From Butyrivibrio sp. CAG:318 (GTDB lineage: Bacteria; Bacillota; Clostridia; Lachnospirales; Lachnospiraceae): 24,788 bases of DNA. The position numbers were made by a program, and so were the translations under genes. The notes below the pieces were generated by a model. The model ran no database searches. It was not told where the DNA came from and worked only from the letters and a program-made list of their open reading frames with translations. The DNA is taken from contig FR889242.1 of assembly GCA_000431815.1 (NCBI GenBank), positions 1-24,788 on the forward strand, written 5' to 3'. Positions 7,138-14,180 of the stretch are shown in pieces. Every line of letters starts with the position of its first letter. Position 1 is the first letter of the stretch.

Positions 7138-8139
7138 TCAGTATATACCCATTTCCTTAACCAGATAATTGATCCATTTTACATAAAGCGGGCGCTGCAC
7201 ATGTATACCATCCTTGGTATACAAATCACCGTTATCAACAAACAACTGTGAATCCTCACTATATGCTACTCCAAGTTCCACACACATCTCACGGATGCGC
7301 TCGTTATAAGTGCCTACCATCTTAAGACGGTCCTGTGCATCAACAGCAGCCTGCTTAACAGGCATAAGTCCGCATACTATTATCTTTGTAGACGGAAGAC
7401 CGGCCTTGAGTTTCTTAATATCTGCCGTGTAATTGTTTATAAAAGCATTCATAATCTGCTTGTCATCGCTCATCTCATTCAGTCCGTAGTGGAGAACAAG
7501 ATATTTAGGATTGTAATTTATTACAGTGCTAATGTTGTTTTCAAGATGCGGTTTAAGGAATGCGCCAACCGTGGCAATTACATTTCCTTTATTGGCAAGT
7601 TCAAAATCCGAAAAACCTGTCATTATTGAGTCACCGACAAAAAGGGTATCCTTGAAGACCTCTTTGGTGGAAATTGTTCCCGCTGCCAGTTTGTCTGCCA
7701 CAGCGGATGCTTTATCGCTGTCAACGGTATACGGCAGATAACACGACTGGTTACTTCCGTAAAAACCTGCCGGCAGGCTTCCCTTAGTGCCACTGTTATT
7801 ATCAGGCTTTGCTGCCGGCTGGGTCTCCGTTGCTTTAGTCGGGGCTTCCGTCTCTTCCGGTTTGGTTCCTGGTTCATCGGTCGGAGCTTCCGTTTCTTTA
7901 TCCGCGGATGTTTCCTCCGCCTGTGAATCCGTAGTCTCCGGGTTGGTTGTATCCGAATCCCTCAGGTTGTTCTCAACTTTCTTCACATCCTGGCTTTCCA
8001 ATGCCGCAAGGTATGATTCGCCTTCGGATGTATTTGTTTTGTTTCCTTTGTTAATATTCGTAACAACTGTTGTTATTATCAACAGCACCAGTATCGCAAT
8101 TGATATTATAAGTGCCGGTATTAATTTAGTCTTGTCCAT
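7138..8139 (-). CDS. Membrane-anchored SGNH/GDSL hydrolase with Thr/Glu/Pro-rich linker
   Basis: SGNH hydrolases include esterases and acetyltransferases that remove or place acyl groups on glycans. This 333-residue protein has a transmembrane anchor (about residues 8-27), a low-complexity Thr/Glu/Pro/Ala linker (about 65-120, with ETEAPT twice) and a C-terminal SGNH domain. The domain shows GDSIMTGF (block I, S171), LHYGLNE (217-222, N221) and KDGIH (309-313, D310/H313). The start chosen is the ATG at 8139 with GAGGTG seven bases ahead; an ATG 18 bases upstream (8157) lacks a site. It lies between a second SGNH gene and DUF4358. The polymer acted upon is unknown; both deacetylation and acyl transfer are possible. 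Confidence 0.88.
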   Translation of the reverse strand: MDKTKLIPALIISIAILVLLIITTVVTNINKGNKTNTSEGESYLAALESQDVKKVENNLRDSDTTNPETTDSQAEETSADKETEAPTDEPGTKPEETEAPTKATETQPAAKPDNNSGTKGSLPAGFYGSNQSCYLPYTVDSDKASAVADKLAAGTISTKEVFKDTLFVGDSIMTGFSDFELANKGNVIATVGAFLKPHLENNISTVINYNPKYLVLHYGLNEMSDDKQIMNAFINNYTADIKKLKAGLPSTKIIVCGLMPVKQAAVDAQDRLKMVGTYNERIREMCVELGVAYSEDSQLFVDNGDLYTKDGIHVQRPLYVKWINYLVKEMGIY

Positions 8140-8173
8140 TGCAGACACCTCTCTCATATTTTAATTAAATTTT

Positions 8174-9262
8174 TCAGAGTCCCATTGTTGTCACAAGGTT
8201 CTTAAGCCAATAACCCGTATAGAACTCTTTGGTCAAATGAAGTCCGTCACTTCCGAACACATCCTGATGCTCCATCATATAAGCATTGTCACTTAAATAT
8301 TCCACACCGATTTCCATGCACATTTCACAGAGTTCAAAATCATAATCATTGATATATTCAAATCTCTGCTGTGAACCGAATATCGTATAACAAACCGGGA
8401 ACACTCCGCTGACAATTATCCTTGTATCCGGGCATGCACTCTTAAGACGCAGAAGCAGATCCTTATACTGGTTGATTCTGTTACTTCTCTCCTCTGCCGA
8501 TGTAGAAAGGGTATTTATTCCGTAATGGACAATAACCGCATCTTTTCCGGATGCCATAGTTATCACGCTGTCCATATTATCATTGAAGAAATCATAACTT
8601 TCGCCGTTACGCGCAACGATGTACTCTTCCGAAATAATTCCATTGGTAGCAAGTGCCCTTATCTGTGAATCTCCGGTAAATGACATATTTGAAAAAGCAT
8701 CGGCGAATGATAAAGTACCGTTATTGAGGCCATCTACTTTCTGTCGGGCTGCCGTAATATCAACGCTTCTCAAAACATAATTCGGCGGATAAGGCAGGTT
8801 TCTTACATTGACAGCATTAACATCAACAGATGCTTTCAAACCGTCATATGTAAATTCTATTGTATTGGTTCCTTCCGTAAGCCTGAAGCTGTCATCAAGT
8901 ACAACACTCTCATAATCGGTAACTCTTTCAGTGCTTCCGTCTTCACGTTCAAGTATAACCTCGAAGCTGTCCGGAACCGCCTGTCCTCCGGCATACAGAA
9001 CATCTCCGAGATACTGTACTTTAAGTGATTTTTCTTTAGAATTATTCTTATCCGGCTTAAGTCCGCCATACGGGTCATTATAATTATATTCCCTTGACGG
9101 TGATGCCGCCGGCTTAATGGAAAACAAATCCGAAAAAGCAATAAGTCCTATGGCCACAATCCCGCATACCAGCAATGTACCGAGTCCTGCTGCCATAGCT
9201 ATTTTCATACCGTATCCTTTACTCTTCTTATTAGATTTAGATGTCTCTGCATTACTTTTCAT
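8174..9262 (-). CDS. Membrane-anchored SGNH/GDSL hydrolase with Ig-like insert domain
   Basis: A 362-residue relative of the next gene, but built differently. Residues 1-19 are cytoplasmic and basic, about 20-43 form a membrane anchor, and about 78-150 look like a beta-rich Ig-like domain (VILEREDGSTERV and EGTNTIEFTYDG). The SGNH domain follows with GDSQI (197-201, S199), VHYGINTLS (245-253, N250) and SDGLH (338-342). The start has AGGAG seven bases ahead. It begins 15 bases after the rho stop codon, and the next SGNH gene follows after 34 bases, so all appear to belong to the rho transcript. It probably acts on a surface glycan outside the membrane; whether as esterase or acetyltransferase is open. 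Confidence 0.87.
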   Translation of the reverse strand: MKSNAETSKSNKKSKGYGMKIAMAAGLGTLLVCGIVAIGLIAFSDLFSIKPAASPSREYNYNDPYGGLKPDKNNSKEKSLKVQYLGDVLYAGGQAVPDSFEVILEREDGSTERVTDYESVVLDDSFRLTEGTNTIEFTYDGLKASVDVNAVNVRNLPYPPNYVLRSVDITAARQKVDGLNNGTLSFADAFSNMSFTGDSQIRALATNGIISEEYIVARNGESYDFFNDNMDSVITMASGKDAVIVHYGINTLSTSAEERSNRINQYKDLLLRLKSACPDTRIIVSGVFPVCYTIFGSQQRFEYINDYDFELCEMCMEIGVEYLSDNAYMMEHQDVFGSDGLHLTKEFYTGYWLKNLVTTMGL

Positions 9263-9277
9263 TACAAACTCCTATTA

Positions 9278-10699
9278 CTAAACAAGTCTGGTTTTCTTGA
9301 TATACTGACAGAACGCCGCATTATTACTGGTTTTGGAAAATATGTCAAGTATTCTCTCAACCGCCTCATCGGAGCGCATTCCGTTGAGTGCCTTGCGCAT
9401 AATTTCGACCGCTTCCCTTTCTTCCCTGCTAAGGAGCAGATCCTCACGCCTTGTTCCTGATTTGGCAATATCGATGGCCGGGAAAATACGTTTTTCCGAT
9501 AACTTACGGTCAAGGACAATCTCCATATTACCTGTTCCTTTGAATTCCTCGAATACGACATCATCCATCTTGCTTCCGGTATCAACAAGTGCTGTGGCAA
9601 GAATTGTAAGGGAGCCGCCCTCACGCATATTACGTGCTGCACCGAAGAACTTCTTTGGCATATGAAGTGCCGCCGGATCAAGACCACCCGAAAGTGTACG
9701 TCCACTCGGCGCAATTACTATATTATAAGCTCTTGTAAGTCTCGTTATACTATCAAGAAGGATACATACATCCTGCTTATGCTCAACAAGTCTTCTTGCT
9801 CTTTCAATTACCATCTCTGATACTCTCTTATGATGTTCCGGAAGTTCATCAAACGTAGAATAGATCACTTCGACATTATCGCCCTGTATCGATTCCCTGA
9901 TATCCGTAACTTCCTCCGGGCGCTCATCAATAAGCAATATTATAAGATGCATTGATTTATTGCTTGTGGTTATTGATTTGGCAACCTGCTTAAGGAGCGT
10001 TGTCTTACCGGCCTTAGGCGGTGATACTATCATACCTCTCTGTCCCTTGCCAATAGGGGATATCAAATCCATTATTCTCATTGCGGTACTGCTTGATGGC
10101 TGTTCAAGGTGTATTCTCTCATTAGGAAAAATAGGTGTAAGTTTCTCAAACGGAGTTCTCTTTGGTATATCCGACGGTTTATATCCGTTGACCGACTCCA
10201 TATAAAGGAGTGCGCTGAACTTCTCGCCCTGATTCTTAATTCTCTTGGCGCCTACAATAATATCTCCGGTCTTAAGTCCGAACTTTCTAATCTGGACCGG
10301 TGAAACATAAATATCATTATCTCCCGGGAGATAATTGGCGCATCTTATAAATCCGTATCCGTCAGGCATTACCTCAAGTATTCCGTCCGCCTTTGACGTA
10401 CGGTCAACCATTGCCGGGTCATAATCCTGTCTGTAAGGTTCTTCACCGATGCTTGCCATATTGGTTCCGCCGGATGTCTGCTTCGTCTGACCCTGAGCCT
10501 GCGCCGGGGGGGTCTCTTTGGTATTCTCCTGCAAAGCCGGAGTCTGCTCTGCCGTTTTATTATTTTCTTCGTCCGAAACAGTCTCAAGAATGGCATCGAT
10601 AAGTTCTTTCTTACGCATTGCCGATATATTCTTTATCTGTTTGTTTTTCGCAATGTCCCTAAGGGCAGCAAGTGAAAGTGTTTCTAATTTTTCTCTCAT
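9278..10699 (-). CDS. rho: Transcription termination factor Rho
   Basis: Rho is a hexameric RNA-dependent ATPase that releases RNA polymerase from untranslated transcripts. The 473 residues contain a Rho_N helical domain (about 1-45), a Q/T/P-rich linker (about 48-85), the cold-shock-like RNA-binding domain (about 105-170, GYGFIRC at 114-120), Walker A SPPKAGKTT (226-234), Walker B CILLDSITR (312-320) and the family-specific PSGRTLSGGLDP and KKFFGAARNMREGGSLTI blocks. The start has AAGGAGAT upstream. A TTGACA-17-TAACAT promoter and a leader hairpin precede it. Five surface-modification genes follow with small gaps, so rho seems to head a long operon. Confidence 0.98.
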   Translation of the reverse strand: MREKLETLSLAALRDIAKNKQIKNISAMRKKELIDAILETVSDEENNKTAEQTPALQENTKETPPAQAQGQTKQTSGGTNMASIGEEPYRQDYDPAMVDRTSKADGILEVMPDGYGFIRCANYLPGDNDIYVSPVQIRKFGLKTGDIIVGAKRIKNQGEKFSALLYMESVNGYKPSDIPKRTPFEKLTPIFPNERIHLEQPSSSTAMRIMDLISPIGKGQRGMIVSPPKAGKTTLLKQVAKSITTSNKSMHLIILLIDERPEEVTDIRESIQGDNVEVIYSTFDELPEHHKRVSEMVIERARRLVEHKQDVCILLDSITRLTRAYNIVIAPSGRTLSGGLDPAALHMPKKFFGAARNMREGGSLTILATALVDTGSKMDDVVFEEFKGTGNMEIVLDRKLSEKRIFPAIDIAKSGTRREDLLLSREEREAVEIMRKALNGMRSDEAVERILDIFSKTSNNAAFCQYIKKTRLV

Positions 10700-10718
10700 A
10701 CATATCTCCTTCTTAAAT

Positions 10719-10751
10719 GTCCGAATTTCAACTCCTGGGTTATATTCGGAC
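10719..10751 (-). promoter_or_regulatory. Hairpin in the rho 5' leader
   Basis: GTCCGAAT (minus strand 10751-10744) and ATTCGGAC (10726-10719) form a perfect 8-bp stem around a 17-base loop, ending about ten bases before the AAGGAG site of rho. Rho genes are often autoregulated through their leaders, so a control role is possible but unproven. Confidence 0.45.
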
Positions 10752-10832
10752 TTCGTTTCGTATTGGGGTTAAAATAGGAATCTAAGACAACCAGATTGGT
10801 CAGCTGTATAAGTTTCTCAACTTCATGCGTAA

Positions 10833-10861
10833 ATGTTACTCTTTTTTAGATTGCATGTCAA
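10833..10861 (-). promoter_or_regulatory. Promoter of the rho operon
   Basis: On the minus strand TTGACA (10861-10856), 17 bases, then TAACAT (10838-10833). The consensus -35 box and ideal spacing support a sigma-A promoter, giving a leader of roughly 130 bases. Confidence 0.7.
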
Positions 10862-10875
10862 TCATAACTTTCCTG

Positions 10876-10902
10876 TTTTCACACTATTTTCACACTATTT
10901 TC
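10876..10902. repeat. Perfect 11-bp tandem repeat between two divergent promoters
   Basis: TTTTCACACTA occurs at 10876-10886 and again at 10887-10897, followed by a partial third copy TTTTC. The unit equals about one turn of the helix. It lies between the -35 boxes of the rho promoter (10856-10861) and the malic enzyme promoter (10913-10918), the place for a shared regulator site or a bent upstream element. Confidence 0.75.
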
Positions 10903-10912
10903 AAATTTGCCG

Positions 10913-10941
10913 TTTACTAAAAAATACAGTCGTGATACAAT
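10913..10941 (+). promoter_or_regulatory. Promoter of the malic enzyme operon
   Basis: TTTACT (10913-10918), a 17-base spacer and TACAAT (10936-10941). Transcription would start near 10948, just before a small CGGTTT/AAACCG hairpin (10953-10972) in the leader. Confidence 0.65.
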
Positions 10942-11015
10942 AGAAATAATCGCGGTTTTTCAGGATAAACCGTACTCTGAGAACATGATCATATTGAAAG
11001 AAGAGGACAATAACA

Positions 11016-12167
11016 ATGACGACCAACGAAAAAGCATTGATGCTTCACGAAGAATGGAACGGAAAACTTGAAACAGCTCCCAAATGTAACATCAGAACAA
11101 GAGAGGATCTTGCACTTGCATATACACCGGGCGTTGCCGAACCTTGTAAACTTATTGCCGAGGATAAGGAACTTGCATACAAATACACCATTAAAGCCAA
11201 CACCGTTGCCGTAGTATCGGACGGAAGTGCCGTTCTGGGACTTGGCAATATCGGACCATATGCAGCCATGCCTGTAATGGAGGGCAAAGCTGTTCTTTTC
11301 AAGGAATTCGGTAATGTCAATGCTGTTCCTATCTGCCTTGACACACAGGATACCGAAGAAATCATTAAAACGGTTATCAACATCGCCCCTGCTTTCGGCG
11401 GAATCAATCTTGAGGACATCTCAGCCCCAAGATGTTTTGAAATAGAAGAACGTCTCAAAGAGGCCCTTAACATCCCTGTATTCCATGATGACCAGCACGG
11501 AACCGCTATCGTTGTTCTGGCAGGTATCATCAATGCACTTAAAGTAACCGGAAAGCGTAAAGAAGAATGCCGCGTTGTTGTTAACGGTGCAGGTTCAGCC
11601 GGCGTTGCAATTACCAAGCTTCTTCTGACATATGGTTTTAGCAATATTATTATGTGTGATAAGTCAGGCATACTTTCCAAGAACTCGCCTGACCTTAACT
11701 GGATGCAGAAACAGATGGTAGAAGTTACCAACCTTGGTGGTGAGTCCGGAACTCTCGCAGATGCTCTTAAAGGTGCCGATATCTTCGTCGGAGTGTCCGC
11801 TCCCGGAATCGTATCTGAAGAAATGGTTGCATCAATGAACAAAGACGCCATTCTTTTTGCAATGGCAAATCCTGTTCCTGAAATTATGCCTGATCTTGCC
11901 AAGGCAGCCGGTGCGAAGGTTGTCGGAACAGGACGCAGTGATTTCCCTAATCAGGTCAATAATGTCGTAGCTTTCCCGGGCATCTTCAAGGGTGCATTAG
12001 AGGGACGTGCCACACAGATTACAGAGGAAATGAAGCTTGCCGCTGCTAATGCAATTGCAGGCCTTGTTGCCGATGAGGAACTTAACGAGAACAACATTCT
12101 TCCTGAAGCTTTTGACCCGAGAGTTGCCGATGTTGTAAGCCACGCCGTTATGGATCATATCAGATAA
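11016..12167 (+). CDS. Malic enzyme (NAD(P)-dependent, oxaloacetate-decarboxylating)
   Basis: It oxidatively decarboxylates malate to pyruvate and CO2, linking C4 acids to pyruvate metabolism. At 383 residues it is the short bacterial form with no phosphotransacetylase-like extension. Visible motifs are AYTPGVAEPC (catalytic Tyr36), EGKAVLFK (Lys91), LEDISAPRCFEIEE (metal-binding E133/D134), HDDQHGTA (D158/D159) and the Rossmann loop NGAGSAGVAI (190-199). The acidic residue in IIMCDKSG (D215) at the end of the second strand favours NAD over NADP, which is inference. The ATG is preceded by AGAGG. Its stop codon is one base from the next ATG, so the radical SAM gene is probably translated by coupling. 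Confidence 0.96.
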   Translation: MTTNEKALMLHEEWNGKLETAPKCNIRTREDLALAYTPGVAEPCKLIAEDKELAYKYTIKANTVAVVSDGSAVLGLGNIGPYAAMPVMEGKAVLFKEFGNVNAVPICLDTQDTEEIIKTVINIAPAFGGINLEDISAPRCFEIEERLKEALNIPVFHDDQHGTAIVVLAGIINALKVTGKRKEECRVVVNGAGSAGVAITKLLLTYGFSNIIMCDKSGILSKNSPDLNWMQKQMVEVTNLGGESGTLADALKGADIFVGVSAPGIVSEEMVASMNKDAILFAMANPVPEIMPDLAKAAGAKVVGTGRSDFPNQVNNVVAFPGIFKGALEGRATQITEEMKLAAANAIAGLVADEELNENNILPEAFDPRVADVVSHAVMDHIR

Positions 12168-12168
12168 T

Positions 12169-13092
12169 ATGGAACATCTTCCTTATTACTCTGCCAATAT
12201 GTATTACAGGGAATTGTTTCACGAGAAAATATACAAAATATCATTGAATGCGGGCCTGTCGTGTCCCAACCGCGATGGGCTTATTGATACGCGCGGATGT
12301 ATTTTCTGCAGTGCCGGTGGTTCCGGTGATTTTGCAGCCGATCCAATGCTTGATATAAGTTCACAGCTTAATTCCGCTGTGTCGCAGGTAGCTTCCAAAT
12401 ATACCGGAAATAGTTTTATCGCATACTATCAGGCATATACCAATACTTATGCTCCCGTCCCGGTTCTTAAACATTTGTATGAGCCTGCCGTTAGTAACCC
12501 TGCCATTGTCGGAATATCAATTGCCACGAGGCCGGACTGTCTTAATGATGATGTCATTGCACTGTTGGCGGATATCAACCGTATCAAGCCTGTGTGGGTT
12601 GAACTGGGGCTCCAGACGATTGATGATAATGTTGCGGATTACATAAGACGCGGCTACCCTTTAACTGTATATGAATCAGCTGTTTCAAGACTATGTGCAG
12701 CGGGTATAAACTTCATCACTCATGTGATAATAGGTCTTCCAGGCATAAGCCATGACGGACATATTGAATGCGCCCGTTATCTTGGACGTTTTCACAACCA
12801 GGGAATTAAGCTCCAGCTGCTTCATGTTCTTAAGGGAACCGATCTGGCCACAGATTACGAATCCGGCAGATTCAATGTTATGGATCAGGATGAATATGTG
12901 CAAACTGTAGTAGATATGATAGAAGTCCTTCCGGATGATATCGTAATACACAGAATTACGGGTGACGGCCCGAAGAACCTTCTCATTGCTCCGATGTGGA
13001 GCACTGACAAAAAAAGAGTTCTGAATTCAATCAATAAAGAATTCAGGATCAGAAATACTTATCAGGGAAAGAGGTACCGTGATGGCGGTTGA
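12169..13092 (+). CDS. TIGR01212 family radical SAM protein (YtqA-like)
   Basis: A radical SAM enzyme of unproven substrate. The sequence has the family-specific cluster: a CPNRDG block with C32, then C44 and C47 in RGCIFCSAGGSGDF. This gives a C-x11-C-x2-C spacing in place of the classical CxxxCxxC, as in B. subtilis YtqA. Downstream come VGISIATRPDC, a WVELGLQT block and HVIIGLPG, all typical of the elongator-protein-like radical SAM barrel. The start at 12169 is kept because PYYSxNxYYRE near the N-terminus belongs to the family, although no strong ribosome binding site is seen and coupling to the malic enzyme stop is likely. Related proteins have been discussed in tRNA modification; no specific reaction is claimed. 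The 3' end overlaps the DUF4364 gene by 11 bases. Confidence 0.9.
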   Translation: MEHLPYYSANMYYRELFHEKIYKISLNAGLSCPNRDGLIDTRGCIFCSAGGSGDFAADPMLDISSQLNSAVSQVASKYTGNSFIAYYQAYTNTYAPVPVLKHLYEPAVSNPAIVGISIATRPDCLNDDVIALLADINRIKPVWVELGLQTIDDNVADYIRRGYPLTVYESAVSRLCAAGINFITHVIIGLPGISHDGHIECARYLGRFHNQGIKLQLLHVLKGTDLATDYESGRFNVMDQDEYVQTVVDMIEVLPDDIVIHRITGDGPKNLLIAPMWSTDKKRVLNSINKEFRIRNTYQGKRYRDGG

Positions 13093-13600
13093 ATCGATCA
13101 CACTATATAAATTAATAATACTCTATATGCTTGACAGAGTCAGTTTTCCACTCTCCAATAATGCCATAACAGGATTCATATTAGAAACCGGATATACTGA
13201 TTTTGCAACAATCCAGCAGGTTCTCGGAATCATTCAGGATGATGGTCTCATCAATGTTGAAAGCAGCCGGAGCAATACGAGTTATACGCTCTCCGACAGT
13301 GGCCGTGAAATGCTTGAATATTTCGGCAATAAAGTATCTGACGAAATCAAAAAAGAGGTAAATGATTACCTCAAAAGAAATAAATATGAATTAAAGCAGG
13401 CTGCCAATGTGATTTCAGAATATTACAGAACCACCACAGGTGATTATGCAGTTCACTGCTGTATTAAAGAAAACAGCTCCAGCATAATCGACCTCACCCT
13501 GTCCGTTCCGGACGAGGATGTTGCCGATATTATGTGTACAAACTGGAAAGACAAAAGTCAGGAAATCTATGAATTCGTAATGAAGCATATGATTACATAA
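13082..13600 (+). CDS. DUF4364 family winged-helix protein
   Basis: A 172-residue clostridial protein of unknown role. The N-terminal 75 residues look like a winged helix-turn-helix related to PadR/MarR types: LYKLIILYMLDRV, then FATIQQVLGIIQDDGLINVE and the wing SNTSYTLSDSGREML. A C-terminal alpha/beta region follows, with YAVHCCIKENSS and a closing EIYEFVMKHM helix. The ATG at 13082 has GAGG seven bases ahead; a GTG one codon earlier (13079) is less well placed. It is the last gene of the malic enzyme transcript and its coding end overlaps that of engB on the other strand by 8 bases. Whether it binds DNA is inference. Confidence 0.8.
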   Translation: MAVESITLYKLIILYMLDRVSFPLSNNAITGFILETGYTDFATIQQVLGIIQDDGLINVESSRSNTSYTLSDSGREMLEYFGNKVSDEIKKEVNDYLKRNKYELKQAANVISEYYRTTTGDYAVHCCIKENSSSIIDLTLSVPDEDVADIMCTNWKDKSQEIYEFVMKHMIT

Positions 13601-14180
13601 CAATGTCATCAATAACTTCCCACAGCTTATCAAGACCCTGTTTGGTCTCAGCCGAAAAAGGAATTATCAGTCCGTCAGAAGGCATTCCAAGTCCTTCGCG
13701 GACTATTTTTATCTGTTTCTGAATCTGGCTGCGGTTTATTTTATCAAGTTTCGTAGCTATGATAATAGGTGAATATCCCTGATATTCAATCCATTCATAC
13801 ATTATCCTGTCGTTTTCGGACGGTTTATGCCTTATATCTATCAATAAGAACACCTGACGCAGCTGTTTGGATGTCTTAAGATATTTTTCGATCATCTTAC
13901 CCCATTTCTGCCTGGTTTCAACAGATGTCTTGGCATATCCGTATCCCGGAAGGTCAACACAATAAAATACTTCATTTATATTATAGAAATTAATTGTCTG
14001 TGTCTTACCCGGCTGCGATGATGTCTTGGCATATGACTTGCGGTTCATCAATGCATTAATCATGGAAGATTTACCGACATTTGACTTACCGGCAAAAGCT
14101 ACCTCCGGAAGTGTATTTTCCGGAAGTTTGCTTGTTATACCACATACAGTTTCGAGATTAACCTTTTTTATTACCATCAT
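13593..14180 (-). CDS. engB: Ribosome biogenesis GTP-binding protein EngB/YsxC
   Basis: A small essential GTPase of the TrmE-Era-EngA-EngB-Septin class that assists late assembly of the 50S subunit. In 195 residues it shows all G motifs: AGKSNVGKSS (G1, 30-39), SQPGKTQTI with the G2 threonine, DLPG (G3, 76-79), TKLD (G4, 143-146) and SAE (G5, 176-178). The lon stop overlaps its first ATG (ATGATG); the second ATG at 14177 has better spacing to the AGGAG site and could be the true start, a difference of one residue. It ends the tig-clpP-clpX-lon-engB cluster with no visible terminator and overlaps the DUF4364 gene end to end. Confidence 0.97.
   Translation of the reverse strand: MMVIKKVNLETVCGITSKLPENTLPEVAFAGKSNVGKSSMINALMNRKSYAKTSSQPGKTQTINFYNINEVFYCVDLPGYGYAKTSVETRQKWGKMIEKYLKTSKQLRQVFLLIDIRHKPSENDRIMYEWIEYQGYSPIIIATKLDKINRSQIQKQIKIVREGLGMPSDGLIIPFSAETKQGLDKLWEVIDDIVM

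Noticed and set aside
11045..11902. Long open frame on the minus strand (285 codons) inside the malic enzyme gene
   Set aside because: It is the antisense shadow of a clear malic enzyme coding region, has a serine/threonine-rich meaningless composition and no ribosome binding site.
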